The notes: a model not told the origin generated them from the sequence alone. A stretch of DNA of 64,000 nt from Roseovarius sp. SCSIO 43702 (GCF_019599045.1 NZ_CP080623.1:2626501-2690500); one strand, 5' to 3'; counted from the stretch's first letter, positions 45,200 to 53,349 are shown. Made by a program: numbers and translations.

Positions 45200-46117
45200 T
45201 TAGTCGAAACGGTTGACCGGCAGCTTCAGGTAGTGATTGCCGTCATCCTCCGTGTGCGGCAGCCGGCCGCCTCGTAGGTTGACCTGAAGGGCCGCGAGGA
45301 TGCGGTCCGGCAGCGGCAGCGTCGCGTCGCGCTCCTGTCGGCGCTTGATGTAATCATCACGATCCGTGCCGTCCTTGACGTGCTTGTTGTTCGCCTTGTG
45401 CTCTGCAACCGTCGCTTCCCACATCGGCTCGTCGCGGTCCGGTCCGCCGTAATCGTGACCTACGAAGAGGCGCGTGTCCCCGGGCAGCCCCAGGATGTCC
45501 TGGATCGAGTCCCAGAGCTCGGTCGTCTTGCCGCCTGGGAAGTCCGAGCGCGAGGTGCCGATATCAGGCTGCATCAGCGTGTCGTGCACAAAGGCCGCGT
45601 CGCCACAGACATAGGTGATCGAGCCCAGCGTGTGACCTGGCGACAGCATGACCTTCACCTCCAGTTCGCCAATCTTGAACGTTTCGCCCTCCTCGAAAAG
45701 GCGGTCGAAATCACGCTGCGGATCGAAGGCCTCAGGCAAGTTGTAGAGGTCGGCCCAGATCTTCGCGATCTCGGGAACCAACGCACCGATGGCGTTGGGC
45801 GCGCCGGTGCGCTCCTTCAGATGAGCCGAGGCCATGACGTGGTCGGCATGGGGATGTGTGTCGAGAACCCACTGCACCTCGAGCCCATTGTCTCGCGCGA
45901 GATCGAGCACTTGGTCCATGCTCTCGGTCGAGAAACGATAGTTCCGGTGGTCGAAGTTCCAGGCCACGTCGATCAAAGCGGCCTTCTTCGTGGTCGGATC
46001 GGCGCAGATATACTGGATGGAGCCCGTGTCAGGTTCGTAGATCCCCCAGATATCGGGGCTGCCCTTTCCAGTCGAAGGCGAATGGCGGACGACCCGGGAT
46101 TTCAATGGGTCACTCAT
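45200..46117 (-). CDS. MBL-fold persulfide dioxygenase-like hydrolase (Blh/ETHE1-like)
   Basis: A 305-residue metallo-beta-lactamase-fold enzyme. The metal motif THPHADH (about 87-93), HTLGS (a later His ligand), DTLMQPDIG and VGHDYGG are all present. It resembles the Blh/persulfide dioxygenase group that oxidises glutathione or protein persulfides to sulfite. It overlaps the preceding transporter gene by four bases. With the CstB-like protein downstream, the operon encodes two enzymes of this type. Confidence 0.85.
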   Translation of the reverse strand: MSDPLKSRVVRHSPSTGKGSPDIWGIYEPDTGSIQYICADPTTKKAALIDVAWNFDHRNYRFSTESMDQVLDLARDNGLEVQWVLDTHPHADHVMASAHLKERTGAPNAIGALVPEIAKIWADLYNLPEAFDPQRDFDRLFEEGETFKIGELEVKVMLSPGHTLGSITYVCGDAAFVHDTLMQPDIGTSRSDFPGGKTTELWDSIQDILGLPGDTRLFVGHDYGGPDRDEPMWEATVAEHKANNKHVKDGTDRDDYIKRRQERDATLPLPDRILAALQVNLRGGRLPHTEDDGNHYLKLPVNRFD

Positions 46118-46554
46118 TGCGTTGCTCCTCTCGTTGCAAGAGGGTTGTCGGGAACGTGGCGGGCTGCCCACATGCCGATCAACATGAAGGGCACGAAGAC
46201 CAGCGTGCCCGTGGCGGCGATGGGCAGCGCAGTCAATGCCGGGCCGGGGCAGAAGCCGCCTAGCCCCCAGCCAATGCCGAAGATGGTCGCGCCGGCGATC
46301 AGCTTGGGCTCGAGGTCGCTTTTCTCCGGGATGCGAAACTTGCTGTCGAAAAAGGGCCGGCTGCGCGAGCGGGTGAGCCAGGCGAAACCCGGCGCCGTGA
46401 CAAGGATGGCGCCGCCCATTACGAAGGCGAGGCTGGGGTCCCAGCTGCCGAAGAGATCAAGGAAGTTCAGCACTTTTGCCGGGTTCGCCATGCCCGAGAT
46501 GATCAGGCCAGAGCCGAACATCAGGCCCGAGAGCAGTGCGAATATCTGTTTCAT
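46114..46554 (-). CDS. YeeE/YedE-type membrane protein (DUF6691), unit B
   Basis: A 146-residue membrane protein with four predicted helices and the family segments SGMANPAKVLNFLD and GWGLGGFCPGPAL. Such half-size proteins pair to form one YeeE/YedE transporter, which in E. coli imports thiosulfate. The conserved cysteine in GFCPGP is present and could relay persulfide or thiosulfate sulfur. It lies ten bases downstream of its partner; I chose the ATG, one codon inside a TTG reading. Confidence 0.85.
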   Translation of the reverse strand: MKQIFALLSGLMFGSGLIISGMANPAKVLNFLDLFGSWDPSLAFVMGGAILVTAPGFAWLTRSRSRPFFDSKFRIPEKSDLEPKLIAGATIFGIGWGLGGFCPGPALTALPIAATGTLVFVPFMLIGMWAARHVPDNPLATRGATQ

Positions 46555-46564
46555 CAATCAGACC

Positions 46565-46993
46565 TCAGATCAGGTGGCGGGTGACGAGGACGGTCGCGAT
46601 CGCCGCTGACATGAAAACGATCGTCGCGACGATGGACCGGGCCGAACCGCGGGAGATACCGCAGACCCCGTGGCCGGACGTGCAGCCGCTTCCGAACACG
46701 GCGCCGAAGCCCACAAGAAGACCGGCCACGGCCATCAGGATCGGGTTGGAGGGCACCCATTGCTGTGGCCACTCGCCCGTAACCAGCAACCAGAGCGGTG
46801 CAGCGAGCAGCAGGCCAAGCACGAACAGCGCCGAGACCCCACGCGCCTCACCATCGCTGCTTCGCGCGAAGATGCGCGAGGTCAAACCGCTGATACCGGC
46901 AATACGCCCGTTCGTGGCCATCAGCAGCACTGCTGACGCGCCGATCATCATGCCTCCGCCCAGCGACAGCCAGGGTGTGAATGTAGTCTCCAT
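46565..46993 (-). CDS. YeeE/YedE-type membrane protein, unit A
   Basis: A 142-residue membrane protein with about four helices and the signature GSGCTSGHGVCGISRGSARS, including two cysteines typical of sulfur-transport YeeE/YedE proteins. It is the first gene of the leftward sulfur operon, with GGAGG just before the ATG. The divergent repressor gene begins 97 bases away across a shared regulatory region. Confidence 0.87.
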   Translation of the reverse strand: METTFTPWLSLGGGMMIGASAVLLMATNGRIAGISGLTSRIFARSSDGEARGVSALFVLGLLLAAPLWLLVTGEWPQQWVPSNPILMAVAGLLVGFGAVFGSGCTSGHGVCGISRGSARSIVATIVFMSAAIATVLVTRHLI

Positions 46994-47070
46994 ATCTCGC
47001 CTCCGTGACAGCACGCGGGGTCGTGCGCGCTTGATGTTGCCTACCACCGAATATATATCGACTTTTGAAT

Positions 47071-47086
47071 ATTCAAGACGGAGAAT
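47071..47086. promoter_or_regulatory. Candidate SqrR/BigR operator (ATTC-N8-GAAT)
   Basis: ATTC and GAAT are separated by eight bases, the pattern I recall for SqrR of Rhodobacter capsulatus. A perfect 12-base palindrome TTGAATATTCAA (47065-47076) overlaps its left half. The site lies in the 97-base AT-rich region between the repressor gene and the sulfur operon, and overlaps the repressor's ribosome-binding region, which suits autoregulation. Confidence 0.6.
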
Positions 47087-47090
47087 GTAA

Positions 47091-47396
47091 ATGTCCGGTG
47101 AAGACCTGCTCGAAGGCGACATCAAGAGTGCCTCTGAGTTGATGAAGATGTTGGCCTCTGAGGCTCGCCTGCGGATATTGTGTCGTCTGGTGGAGGGCGA
47201 GCGCTCGGTCGGCCAGCTCGCGCAGGCCTGTGGTGTCGCGCAGCCCACAATGTCGCAACAACTCAAGCGACTGAAAGATGCCGGCCTGGTCGACAGTCGT
47301 CGGGAAGCTCAGACGATTTACTATAGGCTGGCAGGAATTGAAGCCGCCGCCGTGCTGGAAACCCTGCACAGGTTGTATTGCGCGCGTCAACGCTGA
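47091..47396 (+). CDS. bigR: ArsR-family sulfide/persulfide-sensing repressor (BigR/SqrR-like)
   Basis: A 101-residue winged-helix repressor (recognition region GVAQPTMSQQLKRLKDAGL, about 48-66). Cysteines C31 (RILC) and C97 (LYC) are 66 residues apart, the same spacing as the redox pair C41/C107 of SqrR that forms an internal polysulfide bridge; C47 is extra. When oxidised by sulfane sulfur such proteins release their operators. The gene is divergent from the sulfur operon it presumably controls. SqrR and BigR are orthologous groups and I cannot separate them here. Confidence 0.85.
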   Translation: MSGEDLLEGDIKSASELMKMLASEARLRILCRLVEGERSVGQLAQACGVAQPTMSQQLKRLKDAGLVDSRREAQTIYYRLAGIEAAAVLETLHRLYCARQR

Positions 47397-47564
47397 TTGC
47401 TGTCCACTGAAACGACCATGGCAACTTGAACAAGAAGGTCGATAAACGGCTTGCCTCGCTGGGCACTATTCCTATCGCGGGAGAAGCCTCCCACCTCACC
47501 AAGCTCGGAGTGTCAGCTGTTGGCAAAAATGGGCAATTCTTCTGACCAGCGGGAGAATTGAGCA

Positions 47565-48643
47565 ATGTTGGGACCGAGACAGGAAGCGCAGGCCGCACTC
47601 TTCTACGAGTTCTCGCTGGAGGATCATGTTCCCCAAGATCACCTGCTTCGGTCCATTGATCGGTTTGTCGACCTGAGCAGCATCCGCACCCATCTTGCCG
47701 GTTTCTACAGCCATACAGGTCGTCCGTCGATCGATCCCGAACTGCTGATCCGGATGCTGCTGGTGGGGTATTGCTTCGGCATCCGTTCGGAGCGGCGGCT
47801 GTGCGAAGAGGTGCATCTGAACTTGGCGTATCGCTGGTTCTGCTGCCTTGACCTGAGTGACCGGGTCCCGGATCACTCGACGTTTTCGAAGAACAGACAC
47901 GGCCGGTTCCGCGACAGCGAATTGCTACGCCACCTGTTCGAGACGACCGTCGCGCGGTGCATCGAGGAAGGGCTCGTGAGCGGGCAGCGCATGGCGGTCG
48001 ATGCCAGCCTGATCGAGGCGGACGCGAACAAGCAGAACTCGACACCGAAGGAGGACTGGGACTCGGCGCGGATCGACCCGGCCGATGCGCCCCGTGCGGT
48101 TCGCGAGTATCTCGACACGCTGGATGAGGCCGCGTTCGGTGCCGCCAGCGAAGTGCAGCCCAAGTTCACGTCGCATTCCGACCCCGCCAGCCAGTGGACA
48201 GCGGCGCGCAAGGGTCCGGCGTTCTTCAGCTATTCCGACAACTACCTGATCGACACGGATCATGGTGTCATCGTCGATGTCGAGGCGACAAGATCGATCC
48301 GGCAGGCCGAGGTCGGCTCGACGGAGACGATGCTCGATCGGGTGAAGACCAGGTTCGACCTGCATCCCGAACGCCTGATCGCCGACACTGCGTATGGCAC
48401 CGCGAAGACGCGCGCCAGATCGCGCGCGACATCGCCAAAACCAAGCAATATGAAATCTCGATGAAGCTCCGAAAGAAGATCGAGATGCTCTTCGTCCACC
48501 TCAAGCGCATTCTCGGCCTCGGACGACTCCGATTGCGCGGCCCATGCGGCGCGAACGACGAATTCCTCCTCGCCGCCACCGCCCAGAGCCTCCGGAAATT
48601 GGCCAAGGTCTTTCCCGCACCGCAGCAAACGCGAAAAGCGTAA
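47565..48643 (+). pseudogene. IS1182-family transposase with internal deletion
   Basis: The first 283 codons are a good IS1182-type transposase (SLEDHVPQDHLLR, RPSIDPELLIRMLLVGY, RFRDSELL, VDASLIEADA), reaching IADTAYGTA. Then the frame is lost, and the C-terminal part resumes in another frame (ARQIARDIAKTK..., KKIEMLFVHLKRILGLGRL, NDEFLLAATAQSLRKLAK). Roughly 100 residues between these parts, including part of the catalytic region, are missing. The element is therefore inactive. Imperfect ends sharing CTGTTGGC are seen near 47517 and 48679. Confidence 0.8.
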
Positions 48644-48697
48644 CAAGCAAGGCGCCTGCGCCAATCACGAGCGCCAACAGTCTGCGCTCGCGAACAG

Positions 48698-49042
48698 TTG
48701 TTTTTCCACGGAATCGGCCGGAACCGGACAATCGACATCGCGCTGAAGCCGATCGTTCCAGATGATGCCGTGCTATGCAGCGACGGCCTCAAGTCCTATC
48801 GGGCTTTCTGCAAGAAGCACGGCCTTACGCACTACGAGGTCGCGAACAAGTCTGGCCAACGGGTCGTCGCCGGGGCATTCCACATCCAGAATATGAATGC
48901 GCTTCACTCGCGATACGACGCCTTCATCAGGCCGTTCTGCGGGCCGGCGACGAAGTATCTCTACCGCTACCTGAGGTGGTTCCGGCTCCGCACCAAGATC
49001 ACACCAGAAGCCGCTTTCAAGAGGATCCTTGAGGCATACTGA
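48698..49042 (+). pseudogene. C-terminal fragment of an IS1595-family transposase
   Basis: About 114 codons match the end of IS1595/ISXO2-type transposases: VLCSDGLKSYRAF with a catalytic aspartate, GAFHIQNMNALHSRYDAFI and ATKYLYRYLRWFR. The N-terminal zinc-binding and first catalytic part is absent. The start is arbitrary. The IS1182 relic abuts it on the left and may have truncated it. Confidence 0.75.
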
Positions 49043-49238
49043 TCAGGAGCCGGAACATTCCCAACACGGTATCGCGACACAGCCATTTTTCTTGGTCCAG
49101 GCGACCAGTTCGCCGTGTCCCGAAAATGCGCTCGCCTCTTGCTCCAGTCGACCAAAAAACGACCGCACTGATCGTTCGAATATCTCCTGTCACCGATAAT
49201 TGCCTGGTGCGAAGTAACCTCTACCGCGCCCTTCCGCC

Positions 49239-50150
49239 TCAGGTGGACGCAGCCATGGCAATCCTGCGATAACCGGCCTCGCCATGGTAGAAGCCATTGC
49301 TGAGCCCCGCATCCCCGATCAGCGCCGCGAGGCGTGCATCGGCCTCCCGCAGCGGTACTTGCCCGTCCAGGGCGTCGCGAAAGACCTGGGCCACGGAGAC
49401 CATGTCCACCGCCTGGGGCATCAGGCGCAGGTGGCTGACACCATCCGCCACCAGTCGCGAGGTTTCCGGTAGAAGGTCCATGTAGCTTTCGGACTGGGTC
49501 TGGATGCCGTTCACCCGCAAGATCGGCTGTTCATCGCGGGTGCGTAGAGGCATGCCGTCGGGATCCTCCTCGCAGACGAATTGACAGTTGTCCTTGGTCC
49601 GGCCATGAGCACGGGCGTGGTAGCAGCGTGCCGAGACGGCGAGAGAGACGCGGCCAAAGACCTGAACTTCGACGCCAAGCCCCAGGTCGCGGGCCGCGCG
49701 CGCTGCCACAGCAATGGCCGGGGCCGGCATTTCGGAAGGCAGGCAGACATGGGTCGCGCCCTGCGCGGCCATCCATCCGATCGTCGCCTCGTTGTAGGCA
49801 TTCATGAAGGGGCCGATGCGGTGTGGTTGCCGACCCCGCGCAAAGAGGCCCGCCGCGTTGTTGATCTCGATCTCGGGCGCGTCCATCGCGGCCAGATCTT
49901 CGGTCGCCTTGCGCTCGCGCTTCAGCATCACCTCGGCCAGCGTGGACAGGATCACCCGCTTGCCCGCCCGCTCCAGCCGGTCGATGGTGGCGGGCAGGTC
50001 GGCCTCGTGAAAGGGCGCGCGCTTGGAGCAGATCACCTCGCCCAGATAGACCTCGTCCACCGGGGCCTCGTCGGCGATGCGCGCGTAGAAATCGCGGCGC
50101 TCTTCGGCGGACCAGTGATACGCGATCGGGCCGAGTGTCAGTTTCGTCAT
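49239..50150 (-). CDS. ubiV: UbiV, oxygen-independent ubiquinone hydroxylation (U32 family)
   Basis: A 303-residue U32-peptidase-like protein. The four [4Fe-4S] cysteines match the UbiV pattern: C41, then C176-x12-C189-x3-C193. UbiU and UbiV form a complex that hydroxylates ubiquinone precursors without oxygen, allowing anaerobic ubiquinone synthesis (as shown in E. coli). The start just after the ubiU stop codon has GGCGG upstream and is preferred over an ATG 15 bases earlier. The third partner, ubiT, is also present. Confidence 0.9.
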   Translation of the reverse strand: MTKLTLGPIAYHWSAEERRDFYARIADEAPVDEVYLGEVICSKRAPFHEADLPATIDRLERAGKRVILSTLAEVMLKRERKATEDLAAMDAPEIEINNAAGLFARGRQPHRIGPFMNAYNEATIGWMAAQGATHVCLPSEMPAPAIAVAARAARDLGLGVEVQVFGRVSLAVSARCYHARAHGRTKDNCQFVCEEDPDGMPLRTRDEQPILRVNGIQTQSESYMDLLPETSRLVADGVSHLRLMPQAVDMVSVAQVFRDALDGQVPLREADARLAALIGDAGLSNGFYHGEAGYRRIAMAAST

Positions 50151-50155
50151 GTCGT

Positions 50156-51154
50156 TCACCGCCATTTCTTGGTCTCGAATGCGCCTTGCGTCTGTTTCTG
50201 CCCCTCGGTCAGGGCGATCAGGTCGGCCATGTTCGGCTCGCGCCCCGCGCGGATGTCGTCCACCGCCGCGCGGAAGGCGCGCACCACCCCCCGCACATAG
50301 CTTTTCGAGCGTTGCCGGCCCTCGATCTTGAAGGCATGCACGCCAGCGTCGATCAACTCGGGCAGGAGGCGCGAGAGGTTCAGGCTGATCGGCTCCTCGA
50401 AGGCGTAATAGCCCTCGGGACGGTTCGGCGCGGTGTAGCGACCCTTGCAGATGGTCGGGTAGCCGGCCTTTTCCTCGGGACCGAAACGGTCGATGGTGAA
50501 CCCGGCCAGCTGCGAGGACATCGAGCCGTCATCGCCGCGCCGGTATTCCACGTCCGACGCGGGCGAGCAGACGCCGTCCATGTTGGTCGATTGCCCGGTC
50601 AGGTAGTTGGTCAGGCTGCACCGCCCCTCGACCATCAGGCCGTGGTTGCCGAAGATGAACGTCTCGATCTCGCAGGGGATTTCCTTGCGGATCTGGCGGA
50701 TCTCCGGGATCGTCAGGATGCGCGGCAGCACGACACGCTTGACCCCGAAATTCTCGCAATAATACCGGATTGCCTCGGGGCTGGAGGCGGCGGCCTGCAC
50801 CGACAGGTGCAGCCTGACTTCCGGATGGGTCCGCGCGATGTAGTCGGCCACGCCCATGTCGGCGACGATGAAGGCATCAACGCCCAGCTTTGCCCCGGTA
50901 TCGGCGGCTTGGCGCCACAGATCCACCTTGCCTGCGGGGGGATAGGTGTTGAGCGCCAGCAGCACCTTGGTGCCGCGCTCATGCGCGTAGGCGACCGAGG
51001 TCGCCAACTCGTCCGGCGTGAAGTTCAGCCCCGGAAAGTTGCGCGCGTTGGTGGCGTCCTGGAAGCCGCAATAGACCGCGTCGGCCCCCGCGTCGACGGC
51101 GGTGCGCAGCGCGGCCGGCGTGCCCGCGGGGCAGATCAGTTCGGCAAGGCTCAT
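50156..51154 (-). CDS. ubiU: UbiU, oxygen-independent ubiquinone hydroxylation (U32 family)
   Basis: A 332-residue U32 protein. ICPAGTPAALRTAVDAGADAVYCG at the start and NHGLMVEGRCSLTNY in the middle are typical. Expected cluster ligands are C179, C196 and C236 (17 and 40 residues apart, as in E. coli C176, C193, C232). The position equivalent to E. coli C169 is glycine 172, so the fourth ligand is not obvious. It is flanked by ubiT (four-base overlap) and ubiV, so it works in the UbiU-UbiV complex. Confidence 0.9.
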   Translation of the reverse strand: MSLAELICPAGTPAALRTAVDAGADAVYCGFQDATNARNFPGLNFTPDELATSVAYAHERGTKVLLALNTYPPAGKVDLWRQAADTGAKLGVDAFIVADMGVADYIARTHPEVRLHLSVQAAASSPEAIRYYCENFGVKRVVLPRILTIPEIRQIRKEIPCEIETFIFGNHGLMVEGRCSLTNYLTGQSTNMDGVCSPASDVEYRRGDDGSMSSQLAGFTIDRFGPEEKAGYPTICKGRYTAPNRPEGYYAFEEPISLNLSRLLPELIDAGVHAFKIEGRQRSKSYVRGVVRAFRAAVDDIRAGREPNMADLIALTEGQKQTQGAFETKKWR

Positions 51155-51678
51155 GTGTTGTCCCGTTCTCTCATGTCGTCAAGGTAACTCCGCCGCAGGC
51201 GCGCCAGGATCGCGCGGCCGGGACGGCCGAACATCGCCGCCGTCTCCTCGGCGAGCGAGCCGTCCATGTCGTCGAGCGCATTGCGCAGCCGCACGACCGC
51301 CTCGGTGTCGCCGCTCACCTCCAGATCGCGCGAGAAGAAGGCCGCATCACCGTCCTGTTCGGCGTCGATCAGCTCCAGCAGCAGCAGGAACCGGCCGCGG
51401 ATCGTGGCACCGGCCCGGGGTGCCGCATCGCGCGGCACGGCGCGCAGGACCAGGGCGTTCGGATCCGGGCGCAGATGCAGCGCGAACGGCAGTTCCTGCG
51501 GATCGATCAGGAAGTCCGTCGCCTGATGCGCCCCGAGCCGCGCAAAGAGCGAGGGATGCCGCACCGCGATCTGGCGGACGATCCGCGTCAGGATCGGCTG
51601 CACAGCGAGGCAGGACAGCCGCGCCACGACCCCTTCACCGGGTCGGCGCCAGGCGGGCGTTTCGCTGCTGATACTCAT
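51151..51678 (-). CDS. ubiT: UbiT, SCP2-domain ubiquinone biosynthesis accessory protein
   Basis: A 175-residue protein with an SCP2 (sterol-carrier-like) domain running from about residue 35 to 140 (HPSLFARLGAHQATDFLIDP, FFSRDLEVSGDTEAVVRLRN). UbiT binds the hydrophobic ubiquinone precursors for the UbiU-UbiV complex in anaerobic ubiquinone synthesis. It is the first gene of ubiTUV and overlaps ubiU by four bases. Confidence 0.87.
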   Translation of the reverse strand: MSISSETPAWRRPGEGVVARLSCLAVQPILTRIVRQIAVRHPSLFARLGAHQATDFLIDPQELPFALHLRPDPNALVLRAVPRDAAPRAGATIRGRFLLLLELIDAEQDGDAAFFSRDLEVSGDTEAVVRLRNALDDMDGSLAEETAAMFGRPGRAILARLRRSYLDDMRERDNT

Positions 51679-51715
51679 TACCGATCCTTTCGTTGCGCGG
51701 TTGGGACTGTCCCGA

Positions 51716-52192
51716 TCAAGCCTGTTCCTCGAGCCGCGGAAACAGCACCTCGTCCTCCAGATACCTATGCTCATCGAGATCCTCCGCCAGCTTGCCAAGC
51801 CCGGCGTAAAGGCGCCGCCACGTTGCACAGGCATTGCGGGGCAAGCGGAAGCCGTGGGTGATCGCCGCGATCCGGTTCAGCGCGCTCTGCTGACTGTCGT
51901 GGTCCTTGTTCAGGTCCGGAATCGATACCACTGCGTCCCGGACGGTTCCGGATCGGAACGCGGCAAAGACTCCGTCCTCTTCGGCGCGCATGTGCGCCTC
52001 CAGCTCAGTGGTCATCGCTTCCAGCGCCTGCGTCAGCCCGTGCGGCGTGTCAATGTCTTCGGGATGGGCCTTTTCGACCCTTCGGGCGAGTGCGATCAGT
52101 TCAGGCAGCTCGCGCCGGTGTGTGTCGTGAAAACGGACCCGGATATGGTCGATCAAGGCTTCGGTCCGGATAGGCGTCTCGGCGGCGGGCAT
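51716..52192 (-). CDS. Hemerythrin-domain protein
   Basis: A 158-residue all-helical protein with the HHE pattern of di-iron hemerythrins: DHIRVRFHDTH, ELEAHMRAEEDGVF, NKDHDSQQ and DEHRYLEDEVLFPRLEE. It resembles the C-terminal part of RIC/YtfE/DnrN proteins that repair iron-sulfur clusters after nitric oxide damage, without their N-terminal ScdA domain. GGAGG precedes the start, which directly abuts the stop codon of the DUF2478 gene. The neighbourhood fits a nitric-oxide or low-oxygen role. Confidence 0.82.
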   Translation of the reverse strand: MPAAETPIRTEALIDHIRVRFHDTHRRELPELIALARRVEKAHPEDIDTPHGLTQALEAMTTELEAHMRAEEDGVFAAFRSGTVRDAVVSIPDLNKDHDSQQSALNRIAAITHGFRLPRNACATWRRLYAGLGKLAEDLDEHRYLEDEVLFPRLEEQA

Positions 52193-52624
52193 TCAGACCT
52201 CCTCTGCTTGGGACTCTTCGAGGTTAATGACGGACCGGCACCAATCGAGGATGGCCGTCTCGTCGGGCTCCAGCGGGCGGGCCATGCCTTCCGCGAAGTC
52301 TTCGAAGGCCGCGAGATGGGTGTCGGAGAGGCCGGTCAGGACCGGCACTGCCCGCGAGAGCGCTTCGGCGATCAGCGCGCTGAACCCGCGCCCCTGTGCT
52401 TCGCTCAGGACGAACTTGTTCAAAACGACGATGTCTGCGCCCTCTGCCTCCGGCCGCGCGCACGCCGGTCCGACGGCGTCTTCCAGCGCCCCGGCATCCA
52501 TCCGGCAAGACGCGGAACCGGCGCCCAGGTCCTGCGTGATGCGGGTGAACGGGGCGACGGTTTCGGTCAGCAGCTGATCGGTCATCCCGCGCGCCGGCGC
52601 GGACATGCTCGCCAGCGTTGTCAT
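52193..52624 (-). CDS. DUF2478-family protein, apparently shortened
   Basis: A 143-residue product. The C-terminal 90 residues match DUF2478 (CRMDAGALEDAVG, IVVLNKFVLSEAQGRGFSALIAEAL, PVLTGL, AFEDFAEGMARPL). The N-terminal part retains only a short GMTDQLL segment and then joins APFTRITQDLG; the usual stretch with the CDMD/VLPDG element between them is not seen, so about 40 residues seem to be deleted in frame. DUF2478 proteins are NTPase-like and are found with denitrification and molybdenum genes. The function here is doubtful. Confidence 0.7.
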   Translation of the reverse strand: MTTLASMSAPARGMTDQLLTETVAPFTRITQDLGAGSASCRMDAGALEDAVGPACARPEAEGADIVVLNKFVLSEAQGRGFSALIAEALSRAVPVLTGLSDTHLAAFEDFAEGMARPLEPDETAILDWCRSVINLEESQAEEV

Positions 52625-52855
52625 GGCCGTGCCTCGCCTTTGAACCTCGGGCAAGTACGTCGTTCTCCGGCAGATTCGACGTCGACAAGCGCGCCGGTCG
52701 CGCTCGGGACGTGGGCTTGTGGATGGTCAATCATCGCAGGCGCTCTGTCAGGTGTGCCGCCGCGTCTTGCTCGGGCAGTCGTGAATTAGTATCTGAAATG
52801 CGCATATCACTGTCGGAATGCGCATTTCAATTACCAAACTGGGACCGCGACCTCG

Positions 52856-52927
52856 CGCCTCACCTCCTTCACCGACCACGGCGTGCGCGTTCTGATGCGT
52901 ATGGCGGGCGAGCCCGACCGACCCGTC
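52856..52927 (+). pseudogene. Fragment of an Rrf2/NsrR-like regulator
   Basis: Twenty-four codons read RLTSFTDHGVRVLMRMAGEPDR, the N-terminal helix of Rrf2-family regulators (NsrR group). The expected start codon has been replaced (TCG in its place), and the helix-turn-helix and cysteine parts that should follow are missing. NsrR-type genes usually sit beside hemerythrin, DUF2478 and nitric-oxide reductase genes, which fits the neighbours. Confidence 0.5.
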
Positions 52928-53004
52928 ACTGGGGCCGGGTTGACAGTTGCGCCTCGATCAGCGCTTCCAGGCGCATGTTCGGTTCGGGCTTGAAAGAGTG
53001 TTCG

Positions 53005-53184
53005 GTTCACGGGCTACGCAAGGCCGCCGCCGCGCGCCTGGCGGAGTTGGGATGCACCGAACAGGAGATCATGGCGATAACCGGCCACCGAACCAGTAAG
53101 GAAGTGACGCGCTACACCAGAGCGGCGAGTCAAAAGATCCGCGCCGAAAGCGCGCTCCGCCGCCTGTCAGGAGAACAAAGCTAA
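53005..53184 (+). pseudogene. C-terminal fragment of a phage-type integrase
   Basis: The segment VHGLRKAAAARLAELG, then MAITGHRTSKEVTRYTRAA, contains the HxxR, the second histidine (GH) and the tyrosine nucleophile of tyrosine recombinases. The N-terminal and first catalytic arginine parts are absent. It lies 90 bases from the 3' end of tRNA-Phe, the standard place for an integrase of an element inserted in that tRNA. It points to a mobile element in decay to the left. Confidence 0.75.
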
Positions 53185-53274
53185 GACAAAAGTGTCCCAC
53201 CTTTTCCCGACATGTCCACCAGTGGGACAAAATCGGGGTCTAAGTATCTGAATTTACTTTGAGGTTTTTTATAA

Positions 53275-53349
53275 TGGTGCCCGGGGGCGGAATCGAACCA
53301 CCGACACGAGGATTTTCAATCCACTGCTCTACCCCTGAGCTACCCGGGC
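53275..53349 (-). tRNA. tRNA-Phe (GAA)
   Basis: A full cloverleaf can be folded: acceptor GCCCGGG/CCCGGGC, D-arm GCTC...GAGC, anticodon loop TTGAAAA with anticodon GAA, T-arm GGTGG-TTCGATT-CCGCC and an encoded CCA. The anticodon stem (GTGGA/TCCTC) contains one apparent T-T mismatch. An integrase fragment lies next to its 3' end, so it is a likely integration site. Confidence 0.95.
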
